DNA from: Pedobacter heparinus DSM 2366
GTDB lineage: Bacteria > Bacteroidota > Bacteroidia > Sphingobacteriales > Sphingobacteriaceae
Assembly: GCF_000023825.1 (NCBI RefSeq)
Contig: NC_013061.1
Location: 1,488,001 to 1,552,000, forward strand
Direction: 5' to 3'
DNA: 64,000 bases
Part shown: piece by piece, positions 1-9,833 of the stretch
Numbering within the stretch: the first letter of the stretch is position 1
Layout of the letters: every line of letters begins with the position of its first letter
Notes under the pieces: generated by a model
What the model was told of the DNA's origin: nothing
The model's input: the letters and a program-made list of their open reading frames with translations, nothing else
Databases searched by the model: none
Program-made: the position numbers and the translations under genes

Positions 1-1
1 C

Positions 2-1642
2 TTTACCGGTGTTACTTCTTACCTCCACAAACAGTGGACAGAGACGGAAATGAACCAGAGCAACATTGCCAATAACAATTTTAAATGGTACAGGTTTAGC
101 GGCGATGTGAATACTACAGCCACATCCGCTTACAGGATGCAAAAGACACTGGGTTTGTTAGGCCGTCTCACTTACGCTTATAAAGGCAAGTACCTTTTGT
201 CGGCTTCAGTACGCAGAGACGGGGCTTCGGTATTGTATAAAACCAACCAATGGGATACTTTCCCGGCAGTGTCTGCAGGCTGGAGGGTTTCTGATGAAAA
301 GTTTATGGAGGGTACGAAGAAATACATCAATAACCTGAAAGTTCGTGCTACCTGGGGTGTTGCAGGAACCGCCTTTATTCCACCTAATTCTTCTGCTAAT
401 TTTGTTGAACAAACCAATATGGCACTGGGTGGTGAGCTGGTTCCCATTTACAGGAGTTCGCAATTTATTACCAATCCAGACCTGAGCTGGGAGAAATCGA
501 AAACCTTAAACCTTGGTCTGGATCTGGGTATGTTTAACAACCGTATTGATATGGCCCTGGATTATTACAATACCAATACGGATGGGGTAATTTATAACGT
601 CAGTTCCCCAATCCTTAACGGGGCGTACAGATCTGGCAGTACACCTTACCAAACCTATCTCAATGTAGCGAAAACGAATAACAAGGGTTTCGAAGTGAGC
701 ATGAATACACGTAATATCGTGAGCAAGAATTTTGAATGGAGCTCTTCTGTTGCTTTTGCCCGCAATAACGAGAAAATTTTAAAATTAATAGGTGGGACAG
801 CCAATAATATCACCAATAACGTAGCGGCAGGAGAGAATCGTACACCTGGAAATTACGTATTGAGCATCGGAGAACCAATTGCCTCATTTAGAAATTTCAA
901 GATCGATGGCATCTGGCAAATAGGTGAGGAAATAGATGCTGCTGCATTTGGAAGGCGCCCGGGGGACATCAAAGTAAACACTCCAGGTATTGTGAAACTG
1001 GCTGATGGTGTATTTAAGAGAGAGGGCACAGACCTTTACTATTATACCAATCTGGCTGATGCGCAAAAATTTAATCCTGCCTTAACTGCTGCAAGTTCTA
1101 CTTACCTCTATAACAATACCAATGACTATCAGACTATTGGACACAATACGCCAGATTTTACATTGGGTTTTCAAAACAGTTTCAAATACAAGAATTTTGA
1201 TCTGGGTATTTATTCTTTTGTGCGATGGGGACAGACCATCAATTATGTGATGATGGGCTGGTACAATCCAGGTTCACTGGCAACGGTTGCCAGTCCGCCA
1301 AGAACGATGCTTGCTAATTTTAACTATTGGACACCAGAAAACCCGTCTAATGATTTTCCGGTTATGAATATCCAGACTGGTACCAGCATGTTGGGATTTT
1401 CGGGATTGAATTATGTAGACGGTTCCTTCTTTAAGATCAAGAACATCACACTGGGTTATACTTTACCACAAAATATAGCAAAAAAGGTGGCCATGCGTAG
1501 TGTACGTTTTTACAGCACCATTACCAATCCATTGGTGATTACCAAAAGTCACCTGTTAAAAGATTACGATCCGGAAATGAATGGGGAGATGGATTACCCA
1601 TTGACCAAGCAACTGGTGTTCGGTTTAAATGTGTCATTTTAA
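2..1642 (+). CDS. SusC-like TonB-dependent receptor, C-terminal part (5' truncated by window)
   Basis: The frame is open from base 2, so the gene begins upstream of the window. What remains is most of an outer-membrane beta-barrel. It shows the typical SusC succession: 'GWRVSDEKFM', 'NLKVRATWG', an 'LSWEKSKTLNLGLDLG' strand, a late 'GDIKVNTPG' loop, and an ending in '...FGLNVSF' with the C-terminal aromatic residue expected for barrel insertion. The family imports glycan oligomers across the outer membrane using TonB energy, together with a SusD lid. The SusD gene follows 32 bp downstream, so the two form one operon. The missing plug and N-terminal domains prevent saying whether it has a signalling (STN) extension. 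The family call is secure; the substrate is unknown. Confidence 0.93.
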   Translation, partial: FTGVTSYLHKQWTETEMNQSNIANNNFKWYRFSGDVNTTATSAYRMQKTLGLLGRLTYAYKGKYLLSASVRRDGASVLYKTNQWDTFPAVSAGWRVSDEKFMEGTKKYINNLKVRATWGVAGTAFIPPNSSANFVEQTNMALGGELVPIYRSSQFITNPDLSWEKSKTLNLGLDLGMFNNRIDMALDYYNTNTDGVIYNVSSPILNGAYRSGSTPYQTYLNVAKTNNKGFEVSMNTRNIVSKNFEWSSSVAFARNNEKILKLIGGTANNITNNVAAGENRTPGNYVLSIGEPIASFRNFKIDGIWQIGEEIDAAAFGRRPGDIKVNTPGIVKLADGVFKREGTDLYYYTNLADAQKFNPALTAASSTYLYNNTNDYQTIGHNTPDFTLGFQNSFKYKNFDLGIYSFVRWGQTINYVMMGWYNPGSLATVASPPRTMLANFNYWTPENPSNDFPVMNIQTGTSMLGFSGLNYVDGSFFKIKNITLGYTLPQNIAKKVAMRSVRFYSTITNPLVITKSHLLKDYDPEMNGEMDYPLTKQLVFGLNVSF

Positions 1643-1674
1643 TCGTTAAGTGATAGAAAAAAAATATTAGAGAG

Positions 1675-3732
1675 ATGAAAAATCAATTTATAAAGAAAGC
1701 ATTTAGTGCATGTGGTTTAGGTTTAGCTTTACTATTGACCACACCATCATGTAAGTTAGATGAATACAATCCTAATGCGCTTGCGGAAGAGGATGTGCTC
1801 AGGGATTTTAACGGGTTCAGATCGTTTCAATCTAACATTTATACCGGGCTTTGGGGCTCATTGATTGGCATGCCGTATGGATTTTTATCCGAAACCGGAA
1901 CCGATTTATGGACATCGCCAACCAATGGTGTGAGCAACAGACAAGTGATGCGGTATGAGGAGTTTACCAACAATTTTAACCTGGTTACCAATACCTGGGA
2001 TTTTGCATGGGGCTCGATCAAAGATTGCAATAAAACCATAGAAATTGCTCCGCTGATCAAAGATGGAAATGCCAATGATATCAAAACTTTAGTTGCAGAA
2101 GCAAAGGCGATGCGGGCTTACTATTATTCTGTACTGGTAGTACAGTTTGGTAATATCCCGCTGATCACAACAACTGATGATCCCGTAAAAAATTTAAATC
2201 CTACCAGAAGTACTGTTGCCGAAATTTATGCCCAGATTGTGGCAGATTTAACTGCGGCAGCACAAGATCTTCCTGTAGTACCTTATCAGGGCAATCTTCA
2301 GCGTGTGACCAAAAAAGGAGCGCTGGGTTTGCTGGCCCGTGTATATGCACAAGGAGGGGGAGAAGGATTAATGGAGGGAACCAAAAGTTACTGGCTTAGG
2401 GCAAAAGAAGTTGCTGAGGATCTGATTTTAAATAAAGGGGCCTACGGTGCTACTTTGTATACAGATTTTGCCCAGGTATTTGCTTATGCCAACAATAGAA
2501 ATAATGCGGAAGCCTTATTTACTGCGTATGGCCTGAATCCTTATAGTCCATCGTATGATGTGGCAACATCAAATTCAAAACCCAACTGGTACCTGCACTT
2601 TTATCCATCACTTGATAATGCATTTGGCGCAGGTACAGACCTTTTAAAAAGAGGTGTAGGTTCTAATACGTCAAACGCATATTATGGACGCCTGAACCAA
2701 TCGTTTATTGCGCCTACAAAATACCTGATCAATTGTTTTAATGCGACCTATGATAAGCGTTGGGAAAATTCATTTCAGACAGCGTTTGCAAACTATTCGG
2801 GGGTACAGGCAAAAACAACTAATCCGACCCCACCAAGTCCTGCAAATGTAACCTACGCTGATGCTACAGTTACGCTGACAGCTGCCATATGTACCAAATA
2901 TGGTATTAATCCTGCATTTGTTGGTCAAAAGATTTATCCTTTTGTAGATGTAGATGCTAAAAATGCTTCTGCGAATGCAACCTGGCAATATCCGCCAAAA
3001 GTTTGGCCAAAAGGAGTAACTACCGGTGCTATTACTTCTTTGCAAACCGTTGCAAATGCCAATGTGCACCCCTATCCGCTGGATGTTGATGAAGACAGGT
3101 TTTTCGCCTATTTAAGTAAAGATCCGCTAACGCCAGCAGAAAAAGCACTGCGCAAATATGCAGTGGTGAATATCAATGATCTTTTTGATCCGGCAGATCC
3201 GACAGGGGCTAAATACAAAGACCCTACAGGTAATGGTTTAACGCCGATAAATATGGCAAATCTTTTCCCGGCTTTAAGTAAGTTTAATCATAATTTTGAT
3301 GGTGGATGGCTAGGGGGTAACTTTCAGCAAAAACTAGGTAATATTATGGTGATGCGTATGGCAGAAGTTTACTTGCTTGCAGCTGAGGCTACGCTTAAAT
3401 CTGGTGGAAGCGGGGCAGTTGCTGCCGGATATTTAAATGAGTTGCGCAAACGTGCATGCCGCAATGCTGCCGACTTTAATACAGGTACCGGAATGCAGTT
3501 AACCAATGCGACAATGAACGATGTTTTTGATGAATATGCACGTGAATTATGTGGTGAGTTTACCCGTTGGGCACTTTTAAAACGTCATAGAGCATTCGAG
3601 GCGCGCCTGGCACAATATAACGGTAGGGCTGCAGCCAGCTTTATTCCAGCAAAGCATTATAACAGGCCTATTCCTTTCTCTTTCCTGAATACCATCAATA
3701 ATGGAAGCGAATTTGGGACCAATGGTTACTAG
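1675..3732 (+). CDS. SusD/RagB-family surface lipoprotein
   Basis: A 685-residue glycan-binding partner of the preceding SusC. It has a lipoprotein signal peptide with lipobox 'TTPSC' (lipidated Cys26), followed by Lys-Leu-Asp-Glu, which resembles the Bacteroidota surface-export signal. SusD hallmarks follow: 'WDFAWGSIKDCNKTIE', 'EAKAMRAYYYSVLVVQFGNIPLI' (split here as the classic helix and GxxPL turn), and a late 'MRMAEVYLLAAEATLKSG' followed by 'DEYARELCGEFTRWALLKR'. It is longer than the usual 500-600 residues, with extra sequence around residues 370-480. The gene ends just before a strong hairpin terminator, so this SusC/SusD pair appears to be the operon end. The ligand cannot be read from sequence. 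Confidence 0.93.
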   Translation: MKNQFIKKAFSACGLGLALLLTTPSCKLDEYNPNALAEEDVLRDFNGFRSFQSNIYTGLWGSLIGMPYGFLSETGTDLWTSPTNGVSNRQVMRYEEFTNNFNLVTNTWDFAWGSIKDCNKTIEIAPLIKDGNANDIKTLVAEAKAMRAYYYSVLVVQFGNIPLITTTDDPVKNLNPTRSTVAEIYAQIVADLTAAAQDLPVVPYQGNLQRVTKKGALGLLARVYAQGGGEGLMEGTKSYWLRAKEVAEDLILNKGAYGATLYTDFAQVFAYANNRNNAEALFTAYGLNPYSPSYDVATSNSKPNWYLHFYPSLDNAFGAGTDLLKRGVGSNTSNAYYGRLNQSFIAPTKYLINCFNATYDKRWENSFQTAFANYSGVQAKTTNPTPPSPANVTYADATVTLTAAICTKYGINPAFVGQKIYPFVDVDAKNASANATWQYPPKVWPKGVTTGAITSLQTVANANVHPYPLDVDEDRFFAYLSKDPLTPAEKALRKYAVVNINDLFDPADPTGAKYKDPTGNGLTPINMANLFPALSKFNHNFDGGWLGGNFQQKLGNIMVMRMAEVYLLAAEATLKSGGSGAVAAGYLNELRKRACRNAADFNTGTGMQLTNATMNDVFDEYARELCGEFTRWALLKRHRAFEARLAQYNGRAAASFIPAKHYNRPIPFSFLNTINNGSEFGTNGY

Positions 3733-3758
3733 TTAAAATAAAACCATTTAAAATGAGC

Positions 3759-3786
3759 AGAGGTTGTATCACATGATACAACCTCT
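3759..3786 (+). terminator. Rho-independent terminator after the SusD gene
   Basis: A perfect 12-bp stem (AGAGGTTGTATC at 3759-3770, complement at 3775-3786) with a 4-nt loop is followed by a T-rich run (TTTTTATTT). It lies 26 bp after the SusD stop codon and closes the first SusC/SusD operon. Confidence 0.9.
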
Positions 3787-3798
3787 TTTTATTTGTAA

Positions 3799-3969
3799 CT
3801 TAAGGTCTTCAGACTTGCGCCTTTAGCCGACCCTGATTATGGACTGCTCCTGCCTTTCTTCCAAGAAATGGTACTGTTTGAGAGCAATGGCCCTATGATC
3901 TCCGAACAAAAGGAGAAGCTGGATGATTTATAGGACAAAATATACAAATGGTTAGTGATAGTTTATTAA
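3799..3969 (+). pseudogene. Possible decayed 3' end of a gene
   Basis: An open frame without a start runs from 3799 to a TAG at 3931-3933. It reads as plausible protein (LAPLADPDYGLLLPFFQEM... then ISEQKEKLDDL). Past the TAG the same frame continues sensibly (DKIYKW...) to TAA at 3967-3969, as if the TAG had replaced a CAG. The family is not recognised. It may be a gene remnant or chance; the length is too short to be sure. Confidence 0.25.
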
Positions 3970-3974
3970 TTTTG
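3967..3974 (+). promoter_or_regulatory. Candidate -7 promoter box for the EVE-domain gene
   Basis: TAATTTTG matches the Bacteroidota -7 consensus TAnnTTTG and ends 24 bp before the start codon at 3999. No good -33 TTG is seen at the expected distance, so this is a moderate call. Confidence 0.4.
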
Positions 3975-3998
3975 GACATTCAGAAATCTTTTTAAACT

Positions 3999-4418
3999 AT
4001 GAGTAAAACACAACATTGGCTGGTAAAAAGTGAACCTTTTAAATATAGCTGGGAAAAATTTAACAAAGATGGCAGGACCTTTTGGGATGGCGTGCGCAAT
4101 TACCAGGCAAGAAACAACCTGAAAGAAATGAAAGAAGGCGATCTTGTGCTGTTTTACCATAGCAACGAAGGTAAAAATGTTGTTGGTATCGCTAAAGTGG
4201 TTAAAGAGTTTTATCAGGACCCTACAACTGACGATGCCAATTGGGTAGTGGTAGACCTGGCACCAGTTGAAGCACTTAAAAATCCGGTAAGCCTGGAACA
4301 GATCAAGGCAGAGGAAAGTCTTAAAGATATTTCTCTGGTCAGACAAGGTCGTTTATCTGTAATGCCGCTCAAAGCCGAAGAATTTGATAAGATACTGGAA
4401 ATGTCGACTGGGGAATAA
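3999..4418 (+). CDS. EVE domain-containing protein (thymocyte nuclear protein 1 type)
   Basis: A 139-residue cytosolic protein made almost entirely of one EVE domain. The opening 'WLVKSEPFKYSWE', then 'FWDGVRNYQARNN', 'GDLVLFYHSNEGKNVVGIAKV' (shown in part) and 'LVRQGRLSVMPL' are the family's recognisable segments. EVE domains belong to the PUA/YTH fold group, which binds modified bases in DNA or RNA. A physiological role for bacterial stand-alone EVE proteins is not settled. The gene is flanked by a convergent thioesterase gene (26 bp between stop codons) and seems to be monocistronic. Confidence 0.93.
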   Translation: MSKTQHWLVKSEPFKYSWEKFNKDGRTFWDGVRNYQARNNLKEMKEGDLVLFYHSNEGKNVVGIAKVVKEFYQDPTTDDANWVVVDLAPVEALKNPVSLEQIKAEESLKDISLVRQGRLSVMPLKAEEFDKILEMSTGE

Positions 4419-4443
4419 CACAAAAGAATGGTTTATTTTTGCT

Positions 4444-4968
4444 TTATTCTTCAGGAAAAAACAACGCCTTTAGCTCTTTTGCATCATTAGGTTTCATTTT
4501 ACCGCCTAATATCAAGCGCAATTGCCTTCTTCTTAAAGCTCCGGCAAACAATTCCTTTTCCGCTTCGGTTTCCGGTTTTAGTTCAGGAACAGGTATGGTC
4601 CTGCCGCTCTGGTCTACCGCCACAAAAGTATAATAAGCTTCGTTGGATTTGGCCCTGCTTCCAGAAGGGATATTTTCAGCCCATACATCCAGTCTTACTT
4701 CTACTGAAGTATTAAAGGCACGAGTTACTTTAGCCTCAATGGTAATCACATCGCCAAGTTTAATGGGCTGCTGAAAGGATACATTATCTACTGATGCAGT
4801 AACTACAATCCGGTTGCAATGTTTCTGAGCAGAAATGGCCGCTGCAATGTCCATCCAATGCAGTAAACGGCCTCCCATTAAATTGTTCAGCGTATTGGTG
4901 TCATTGGGTAATACCAATTCATTCATGATGGTGAAAGAGTCTTTCGGGCTTTTTATTTTTATACTCAT
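4444..4968 (-). CDS. Acyl-CoA thioesterase (hotdog fold, YciA/BACH-like)
   Basis: A 174-residue single hotdog-domain protein that hydrolyses acyl-CoA thioesters in the cytoplasm. The segment 'NTLNNLMGGRLLHWMD' followed by 'AAAISAQKHCNR' matches the N..GG..l.wmD motif of YciA/BACH-like enzymes, in which the Asp and Asn are important for catalysis. 'VDNVSFQQPIKLGDVITIEA' is the usual second strand block. I chose the ATG at 4968 (MSIKIKSPKDSF). The frame stays open upstream, but that region contains a good promoter, which argues against a longer start. It is monocistronic and convergent with the EVE-domain gene. Confidence 0.9.
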   Translation of the reverse strand: MSIKIKSPKDSFTIMNELVLPNDTNTLNNLMGGRLLHWMDIAAAISAQKHCNRIVVTASVDNVSFQQPIKLGDVITIEAKVTRAFNTSVEVRLDVWAENIPSGSRAKSNEAYYTFVAVDQSGRTIPVPELKPETEAEKELFAGALRRRQLRLILGGKMKPNDAKELKALFFPEE

Positions 4969-4976
4969 AACTGCTG

Positions 4977-5009
4977 CAAAAGTAAGTAAAATTGAACAGA
5001 CAGCCCAAA
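4977..5009 (-). promoter_or_regulatory. Promoter of the thioesterase gene
   Basis: On the minus strand, TTTG (5006-5009) and TACTTTTG (4977-4984) are separated by 21 nt, fitting the Bacteroidota sigma consensus TTTG/TAnnTTTG. The -7 box lies only 8 nt before the start codon, implying a very short or absent 5' leader. Confidence 0.6.
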
Positions 5010-5088
5010 TTGTAAAAATACCGCATAAAGATTTAATAATTTGCAACTGCCGACAAACAATTCATGTCTGCTGATGTATATTCATTAT

Positions 5089-6573
5089 ATGGATAATCAA
5101 ACGCTGTTGCAGTATTTTCACTGGTATTATAATGAAAATGAAAAATTATGGGTAAAGGCTATGAAAGATGCTGTTACATTAGCTGGTGCTGGTATAACCG
5201 GTGTTTGGTTGCCACCGGCTTATAAAGCAAATTCGGGCGGACAATCAGTTGGGTATGATCCTTATGATCTTTTTGATCTGGGGGAGTTTGACCAGAAAAA
5301 TACGTTGGAAACCCGTTACGGAAGCAAAATGGAATATCAGCAGGCAATAAAGGCATTTCAGGAGCATGGCATTGCGGTAATTGCCGATGTGGTGTTTAAT
5401 CATAAAGCCGGTGGTGATGAACTTGAAAAAATAATGGTAAGGACAGTAGACCCTGATAACAGACTGGAATTTACTTCTGATATATTTGAAATTGAGGCCT
5501 GGACTAAATTTACATTTCCGGGCAGAAATGGGCAGTATTCGGAATTTATATGGGATAAAAACTGTTTTAGTGGAATAGATTGGGCAGAAAACCTGAAAGA
5601 AACAGGGATTTACTCTATTCAAAATGAATATGGGGAAGGTTGGGAAGAGGTGCCCTCAACCGAACTGGGTAATTATGATTATCTGATGTATAACGATATT
5701 GAATTTAGAAATCCGGCTGTAAGAGCAGAATTGAAGTATTGGGGGGAATGGTATATTAAAAATTGTGGCATGAACGGTTTCCGGCTGGATGCCGTAAAAC
5801 ACATTTCGACGGATTTTTTAACAGAATGGCTGGATCATATAAGAGATACCTTTAGCCGGGATTTCTTTATCGTAGCCGAAAACTGGAACATTGAAGATCC
5901 TGCAGCCTTAACGCACTATCTGGAAATTACTGAGGGGAGGATGCAGCTGTTTGATCCTATGTTGCACCACAATTTTTATCTGGCTTCTACAACAGAAAAT
6001 TACGATCTGACCAGGATATTTGACCATACATTGGTTCAATCCCATCCCGAATTTGCTGTTACATTTGTGGACAATCATGATTCTCAGCCCTTACAGGCCC
6101 TTGAATCTTATGTCGATTTCTGGTTCAGGCCCCTGGCTTATGCCTTAATATTGCTAAGGGAACAAGGCATACCCTGTGTATTTTACCCAGATTTGTATGG
6201 TGCAAAATATACCGATAAAACAGAAGAAGGTTATGATGCAGGTGTTGAACTGGTTGCGTTGGCTGCATTGCCAGATATGTTACGCATCCGTAAGGACCTG
6301 GCTTATGGAGAACAGCATGATTACATGGATTTTCCTAGCTGTATTGGCTGGACTAGGGAAGGAGTACCTGAAAAAGAAAATTCGGGAATAGCTGTATTGA
6401 TGAGCAACGGAGATACAGGACTGAAACTGATGGAAATTGGCAAAGTACACACAGGAAGAGTAATGGTTGACGCACTGGGTATTAGGGCAGAAGAAGTATT
6501 GATTGATGAAAATGGTTGCGGGGAATTTTATTGTGATGCAGGCAGTGTTTCTATATGGGTTTTATCTTCTTAA
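5089..6573 (+). CDS. amyA: Cytoplasmic alpha-amylase, GH13 (AmyA-like)
   Basis: Hydrolyses internal alpha-1,4 glucosidic bonds of starch- or glycogen-type glucans. There is no signal peptide, and the 494-residue length matches the cytoplasmic amylase of enteric bacteria. The four GH13 signature regions are present: '[12 protein letters not shown]' (about residues 100-111), 'GFRLDAVKH' with nucleophile Asp234, 'VAENW' with acid/base Glu264, and 'FVDNHDSQP' with Asp331. The start at 5089 ([12 protein letters not shown]) begins exactly where the homologous fold begins; in-frame TTG (5041) and ATG (5074) codons lie upstream but add unconserved residues. It overlaps the convergent plug-protein gene by 12 bp at the 3' end. 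Confidence 0.92.
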   Translation: MDNQTLLQYFHWYYNENEKLWVKAMKDAVTLAGAGITGVWLPPAYKANSGGQSVGYDPYDLFDLGEFDQKNTLETRYGSKMEYQQAIKAFQEHGIAVIADVVFNHKAGGDELEKIMVRTVDPDNRLEFTSDIFEIEAWTKFTFPGRNGQYSEFIWDKNCFSGIDWAENLKETGIYSIQNEYGEGWEEVPSTELGNYDYLMYNDIEFRNPAVRAELKYWGEWYIKNCGMNGFRLDAVKHISTDFLTEWLDHIRDTFSRDFFIVAENWNIEDPAALTHYLEITEGRMQLFDPMLHHNFYLASTTENYDLTRIFDHTLVQSHPEFAVTFVDNHDSQPLQALESYVDFWFRPLAYALILLREQGIPCVFYPDLYGAKYTDKTEEGYDAGVELVALAALPDMLRIRKDLAYGEQHDYMDFPSCIGWTREGVPEKENSGIAVLMSNGDTGLKLMEIGKVHTGRVMVDALGIRAEEVLIDENGCGEFYCDAGSVSIWVLSS

Positions 6574-7830
6574 AGTATTGACACTGCTATAGCCGATTAA
6601 CTCTTCCCATCTGGCGCCCGGCTTTCTGTAATAGGCAAATACCTGGTAGGTATTGGCAGTTTCAAAATAGGAGCCTTCAAAAACAGTTTGGTCGGTTTGG
6701 CCTGTTTCTTTATTTACCCAGACATATTTATAATCGTACAAACCCTGTTTAAGTAAGACCGTTCCATAGAAACGTTTTTTCGAAGTGTCGAAAGTCATTT
6801 TACTATTTTCATCAAGGGTGTAGTTGTTAAAACGGCCAACTACATAGGCATCTCCGTTTGCAGTTGGCGGGCTGGCATTCAGCGTAAAAAAAATACGCGC
6901 ATAATCACCATCGGTATTGTTGTCCCGGCCTTCCTGGTTACGTATGAAAAAGCTGCCATTCTCATCTACCAGGTTGGTGTATTTTGGTTTATTGCCATTT
7001 ATGTCCTGAAAAAGGACTACTTCATTGATCGCAGCTTTAACGATTTCCTGTACATTTTCGGCTTTATAGCGCAGGCTGCGGATGTCGAATTTTCTGAACT
7101 CATTGCCTGCCGGAAAATCGTTGGCCATCAGGTCGTTGTATACCAGCGATTCTGGTCTTATAAAAGTAGGCTTGGTATTTAATATCGCTGTTTGCGGGAT
7201 GCCATTCTGCATAACTACGGCCTTCAGGTCTACATATGGATTCTGAATAGGGATTTTATGGAAAATACTGAAGTTTACCTTCTGGTTACTAAAACGTAAA
7301 GGTACCTGTGAACTTGCAACTACTTCCGTACCTATATCAACCAGGTTTTCTACTACATAAAACCTTTGCGATATGACCGGCTTTTGCTGATTGCCATCTT
7401 CATAGATTTTGAGCAGGTAATTACCGGATATTTTTGGCCTAACCTGTGAGTTGGGCAGGCTAAGCTCATAATGTGTAAATTTTTGGAGGGTGCCAAATGA
7501 ATATTTATAGTCATTGATCCTGTCGTCGGGCAGACCATCAAGGTAATCCAGTACGGACAAACGCGAGGACTTCCAGTCGGATGTACAATGCTCTATCGTA
7601 TACCAGTAAATTTTGCTGCCTCCGTCTAAATCATCAAATGAAAATAACAAACGTTCATTTGATCTTAATGTGATGACCGGAATAGATTGTTCTTTTTTAG
7701 TGTTGTAACATTGTACAGTTTTGATGTTGGGTAGGTATACCTTATTATCGTACACAAAAGCCTGGTTTTGTGCGAACGTACCCTGAATGCTGAACACCAG
7801 CAAAAAGAACAATCCTATCCGTTTTGTCAT
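6562..7830 (-). CDS. DUF5103 protein, type IX secretion system plug protein
   Basis: A 422-residue exported protein with a signal peptide (cleavage near 'TFAQNQAF'). The body matches the DUF5103 family: '[11 protein letters not shown]', '[15 protein letters not shown]', '[21 protein letters not shown]' (abridged), '[15 protein letters not shown]', '[12 protein letters not shown]'. In Flavobacterium johnsoniae a family member plugs the periplasmic side of the giant SprA translocon of the type IX secretion system. The same role is inferred here. Its ATG overlaps the stop of the upstream ABC-F gene by 4 bp (ATGA type), so the two are translationally coupled. The 3' end overlaps the convergent amylase gene by 12 bp. 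Confidence 0.88.
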   Translation of the reverse strand: MTKRIGLFFLLVFSIQGTFAQNQAFVYDNKVYLPNIKTVQCYNTKKEQSIPVITLRSNERLLFSFDDLDGGSKIYWYTIEHCTSDWKSSRLSVLDYLDGLPDDRINDYKYSFGTLQKFTHYELSLPNSQVRPKISGNYLLKIYEDGNQQKPVISQRFYVVENLVDIGTEVVASSQVPLRFSNQKVNFSIFHKIPIQNPYVDLKAVVMQNGIPQTAILNTKPTFIRPESLVYNDLMANDFPAGNEFRKFDIRSLRYKAENVQEIVKAAINEVVLFQDINGNKPKYTNLVDENGSFFIRNQEGRDNNTDGDYARIFFTLNASPPTANGDAYVVGRFNNYTLDENSKMTFDTSKKRFYGTVLLKQGLYDYKYVWVNKETGQTDQTVFEGSYFETANTYQVFAYYRKPGARWEELIGYSSVNTLRR

Positions 7831-9743
7831 TTACTTTCCAGTTCCATAATCTGCGAAGCCAATTCTTCCCATGTATTTTGTGCGGTGTCCAGCAAAAACT
7901 TGGCCGTGGTATATGCTGCATTGGCCTCTGCTAACTTATTCGCATTTGAATAGGTTTCCTCGTCGGCTATTTTAGCTTCTATGGTTTTTACACTTTGCTC
8001 AAAAGCAGTAATTTCCTTTTCTGTTTTTTGCAGTTGGTCGTTTAGTTTTTTAAGCTGCTGCTGTGCATTTAAAGAAACTGGTTTCTCCTCCGCTTTAGGT
8101 TTTACTTCCTTTTCCTGTTTTACAGGTATTGGGGTAGCAACAGGTTGCGGCCTTTTGGCATTCCACTCTTCATATTCGGCATAGGTTCCAGGATATTCTT
8201 TAATGTTCTTCTCTTCTATGAACCAGATCTTATTGGCCACATTATCCAGGAAGTACCTGTCGTGGGAAACGGCAATAAAAGTACCTTCATACTGCTGCAG
8301 CGCCTGGATCAGGATATTTACAGACTGGATGTCCAGGTGGTTGGTAGGCTCATCCAGAATCAGGAAGTTAGAATCCGTCGTCAGTGATTTTGCCAATGCT
8401 ACCCTCGATTTCTCTCCTCCGGAAAGTACCCTGATCTTTTTGAAAACATCATCACCGGTAAATAGAAAACAGCCTAATATGCCACGTAGTTCTGTGTCGG
8501 TATGTTTAGGTGCAAAAGCCTGCAGTTCTTCTAAAATGGTATTGTCCAGGTGCAGCGATTCCAGCTGGTGCTGTGCAAAAAAGGTAGTGGTAACGTTATG
8601 ACCGGTTTCGCATTTCCCATCAAATTTCTCTGTGCCGGCAATGATCCTTAATAAAGTAGATTTTCCCTTACCATTGGCGCCGATCAGGGCAATTTTATCA
8701 CCTTTTTCGATTACCCCTTCAGCATTTTCCAGAATTTCTACGTTAGGATAGCTTTTGGTGGCATTTTCAATGCGGACAACATGACGACCTGAAGGTTTAG
8801 AAAATTTAAACTGGAAGTTAACTGTAGGATTATCATCGTCTACATCCTCTACACGTTCCAGCTTGTCCAGTGCTTTCATACGCGACTGTGCCATTTTAGC
8901 TTTGGAAGCTTTAGCCCTGAAGCGCTCGATCAGCCGTTCTTCCTGTTTGATTTTGGCCTGCTGGTTTTTAAATTCACCTTTCTGGATCTCGCCCCTTAAA
9001 GCTTTCTCTTCAAGGTAAAATGTATAATTACCTGCATAAGGTGTCAGTTTACCCTTGCGTGACTCTACAATTTTATTGACCACTTTATCCAGGAAATATC
9101 TATCGTGCGAAACGATAACTATGGCACCTTCAAAGCTTAATAAATAAGTTTCCAGCCACTTAATGGAAGGTAAATCCATGTGGTTGGTAGGTTCATCCAG
9201 TAACAGGATATCTGGTGTTTGCAGCAGGATCTTGGCCAGCATTACGCGCATCCGCCAACCCCCCGAAAAGGTATTCAAGGGTCTGTGCTGATCCTGGGTA
9301 CTAAAACCAAGACCTGCGAGGATTTCGTTGGCACGGTATTCAATGTTATAGCCATCAAGTGCTTCAAACTCCTGTTGCTTGTCGCTCAGTTTATTTAAAA
9401 CTTCTTCAGAATAATCAGTCTCAATTTTTTTTAAAAGTGCTTCAATCTCATCATGTAGCTGGTTTTGGCGTTCAAAAGCCTCCATTGCTACATGTAAAAT
9501 GCTATGATGCGAATCATAAGAAAGCAGATCCTGGTTGAGGTAGCCGATCTTGAGGTCTTTCGACATAGAAATCGTTCCCGAAGAAGGTGCATATTCGCCA
9601 ACAATTATTTTTAATAGTGTAGATTTTCCTGTTCCATTGGCACCAATCAGTCCAATTCTCTCTCCCGGTTTAATGTGCCAGTCTGCTTCGTCGTATAATG
9701 CCCTGGAGCCCAGCAGGAATGTTAAGTCGTTTATTGAAATCAT
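7827..9743 (-). CDS. ABC-F family ATP-binding protein
   Basis: A 638-residue soluble protein with two ABC ATPase domains and no membrane segments. ABC-F proteins bind the ribosome E site and relieve stalled translation or assist assembly. Walker A motifs are 'GANGTGKST' (near residue 34) and 'GANGKGKST'; the signature motifs are 'FSGGWRMR' and 'LSGGEKSR'; both 'LDEPTNH' Walker B/D-loop segments are present. The C-terminal ~90 residues are rich in Lys, Glu, Gln and Ala and predicted coiled coil, as in Uup-like members. The ATG at 9743 gives the normal family N-terminus ([12 protein letters not shown]). It is the first gene of a two-gene operon with the plug protein and is divergent from pyrD. 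Confidence 0.93.
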   Translation of the reverse strand: MISINDLTFLLGSRALYDEADWHIKPGERIGLIGANGTGKSTLLKIIVGEYAPSSGTISMSKDLKIGYLNQDLLSYDSHHSILHVAMEAFERQNQLHDEIEALLKKIETDYSEEVLNKLSDKQQEFEALDGYNIEYRANEILAGLGFSTQDQHRPLNTFSGGWRMRVMLAKILLQTPDILLLDEPTNHMDLPSIKWLETYLLSFEGAIVIVSHDRYFLDKVVNKIVESRKGKLTPYAGNYTFYLEEKALRGEIQKGEFKNQQAKIKQEERLIERFRAKASKAKMAQSRMKALDKLERVEDVDDDNPTVNFQFKFSKPSGRHVVRIENATKSYPNVEILENAEGVIEKGDKIALIGANGKGKSTLLRIIAGTEKFDGKCETGHNVTTTFFAQHQLESLHLDNTILEELQAFAPKHTDTELRGILGCFLFTGDDVFKKIRVLSGGEKSRVALAKSLTTDSNFLILDEPTNHLDIQSVNILIQALQQYEGTFIAVSHDRYFLDNVANKIWFIEEKNIKEYPGTYAEYEEWNAKRPQPVATPIPVKQEKEVKPKAEEKPVSLNAQQQLKKLNDQLQKTEKEITAFEQSVKTIEAKIADEETYSNANKLAEANAAYTTAKFLLDTAQNTWEELASQIMELESK

Positions 9744-9750
9744 TTGGCTG

Positions 9751-9758
9751 CAAAAATA
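9751..9758 (-). promoter_or_regulatory. -7 promoter box of the ABC-F/plug operon
   Basis: The minus strand reads TATTTTTG, a full TAnnTTTG match ending 7 nt before the ATG at 9743. The transcript would be leaderless or nearly so. No clear -33 box is seen. Confidence 0.5.
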
Positions 9759-9821
9759 CAACTTTGCAGGTAAAAATGAGGGAATTAGATTGCCTGAATC
9801 GCAAATTTGTGCCATTTTTTT

Positions 9822-9829
9822 TATCTTTG
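9822..9829 (+). promoter_or_regulatory. -7 promoter box of pyrD
   Basis: TATCTTTG matches TAnnTTTG and ends 4 nt before the ATG at 9834, again implying a leaderless transcript. No convincing -33 element lies at the canonical distance. Confidence 0.5.
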
Positions 9830-9833
9830 CAGC

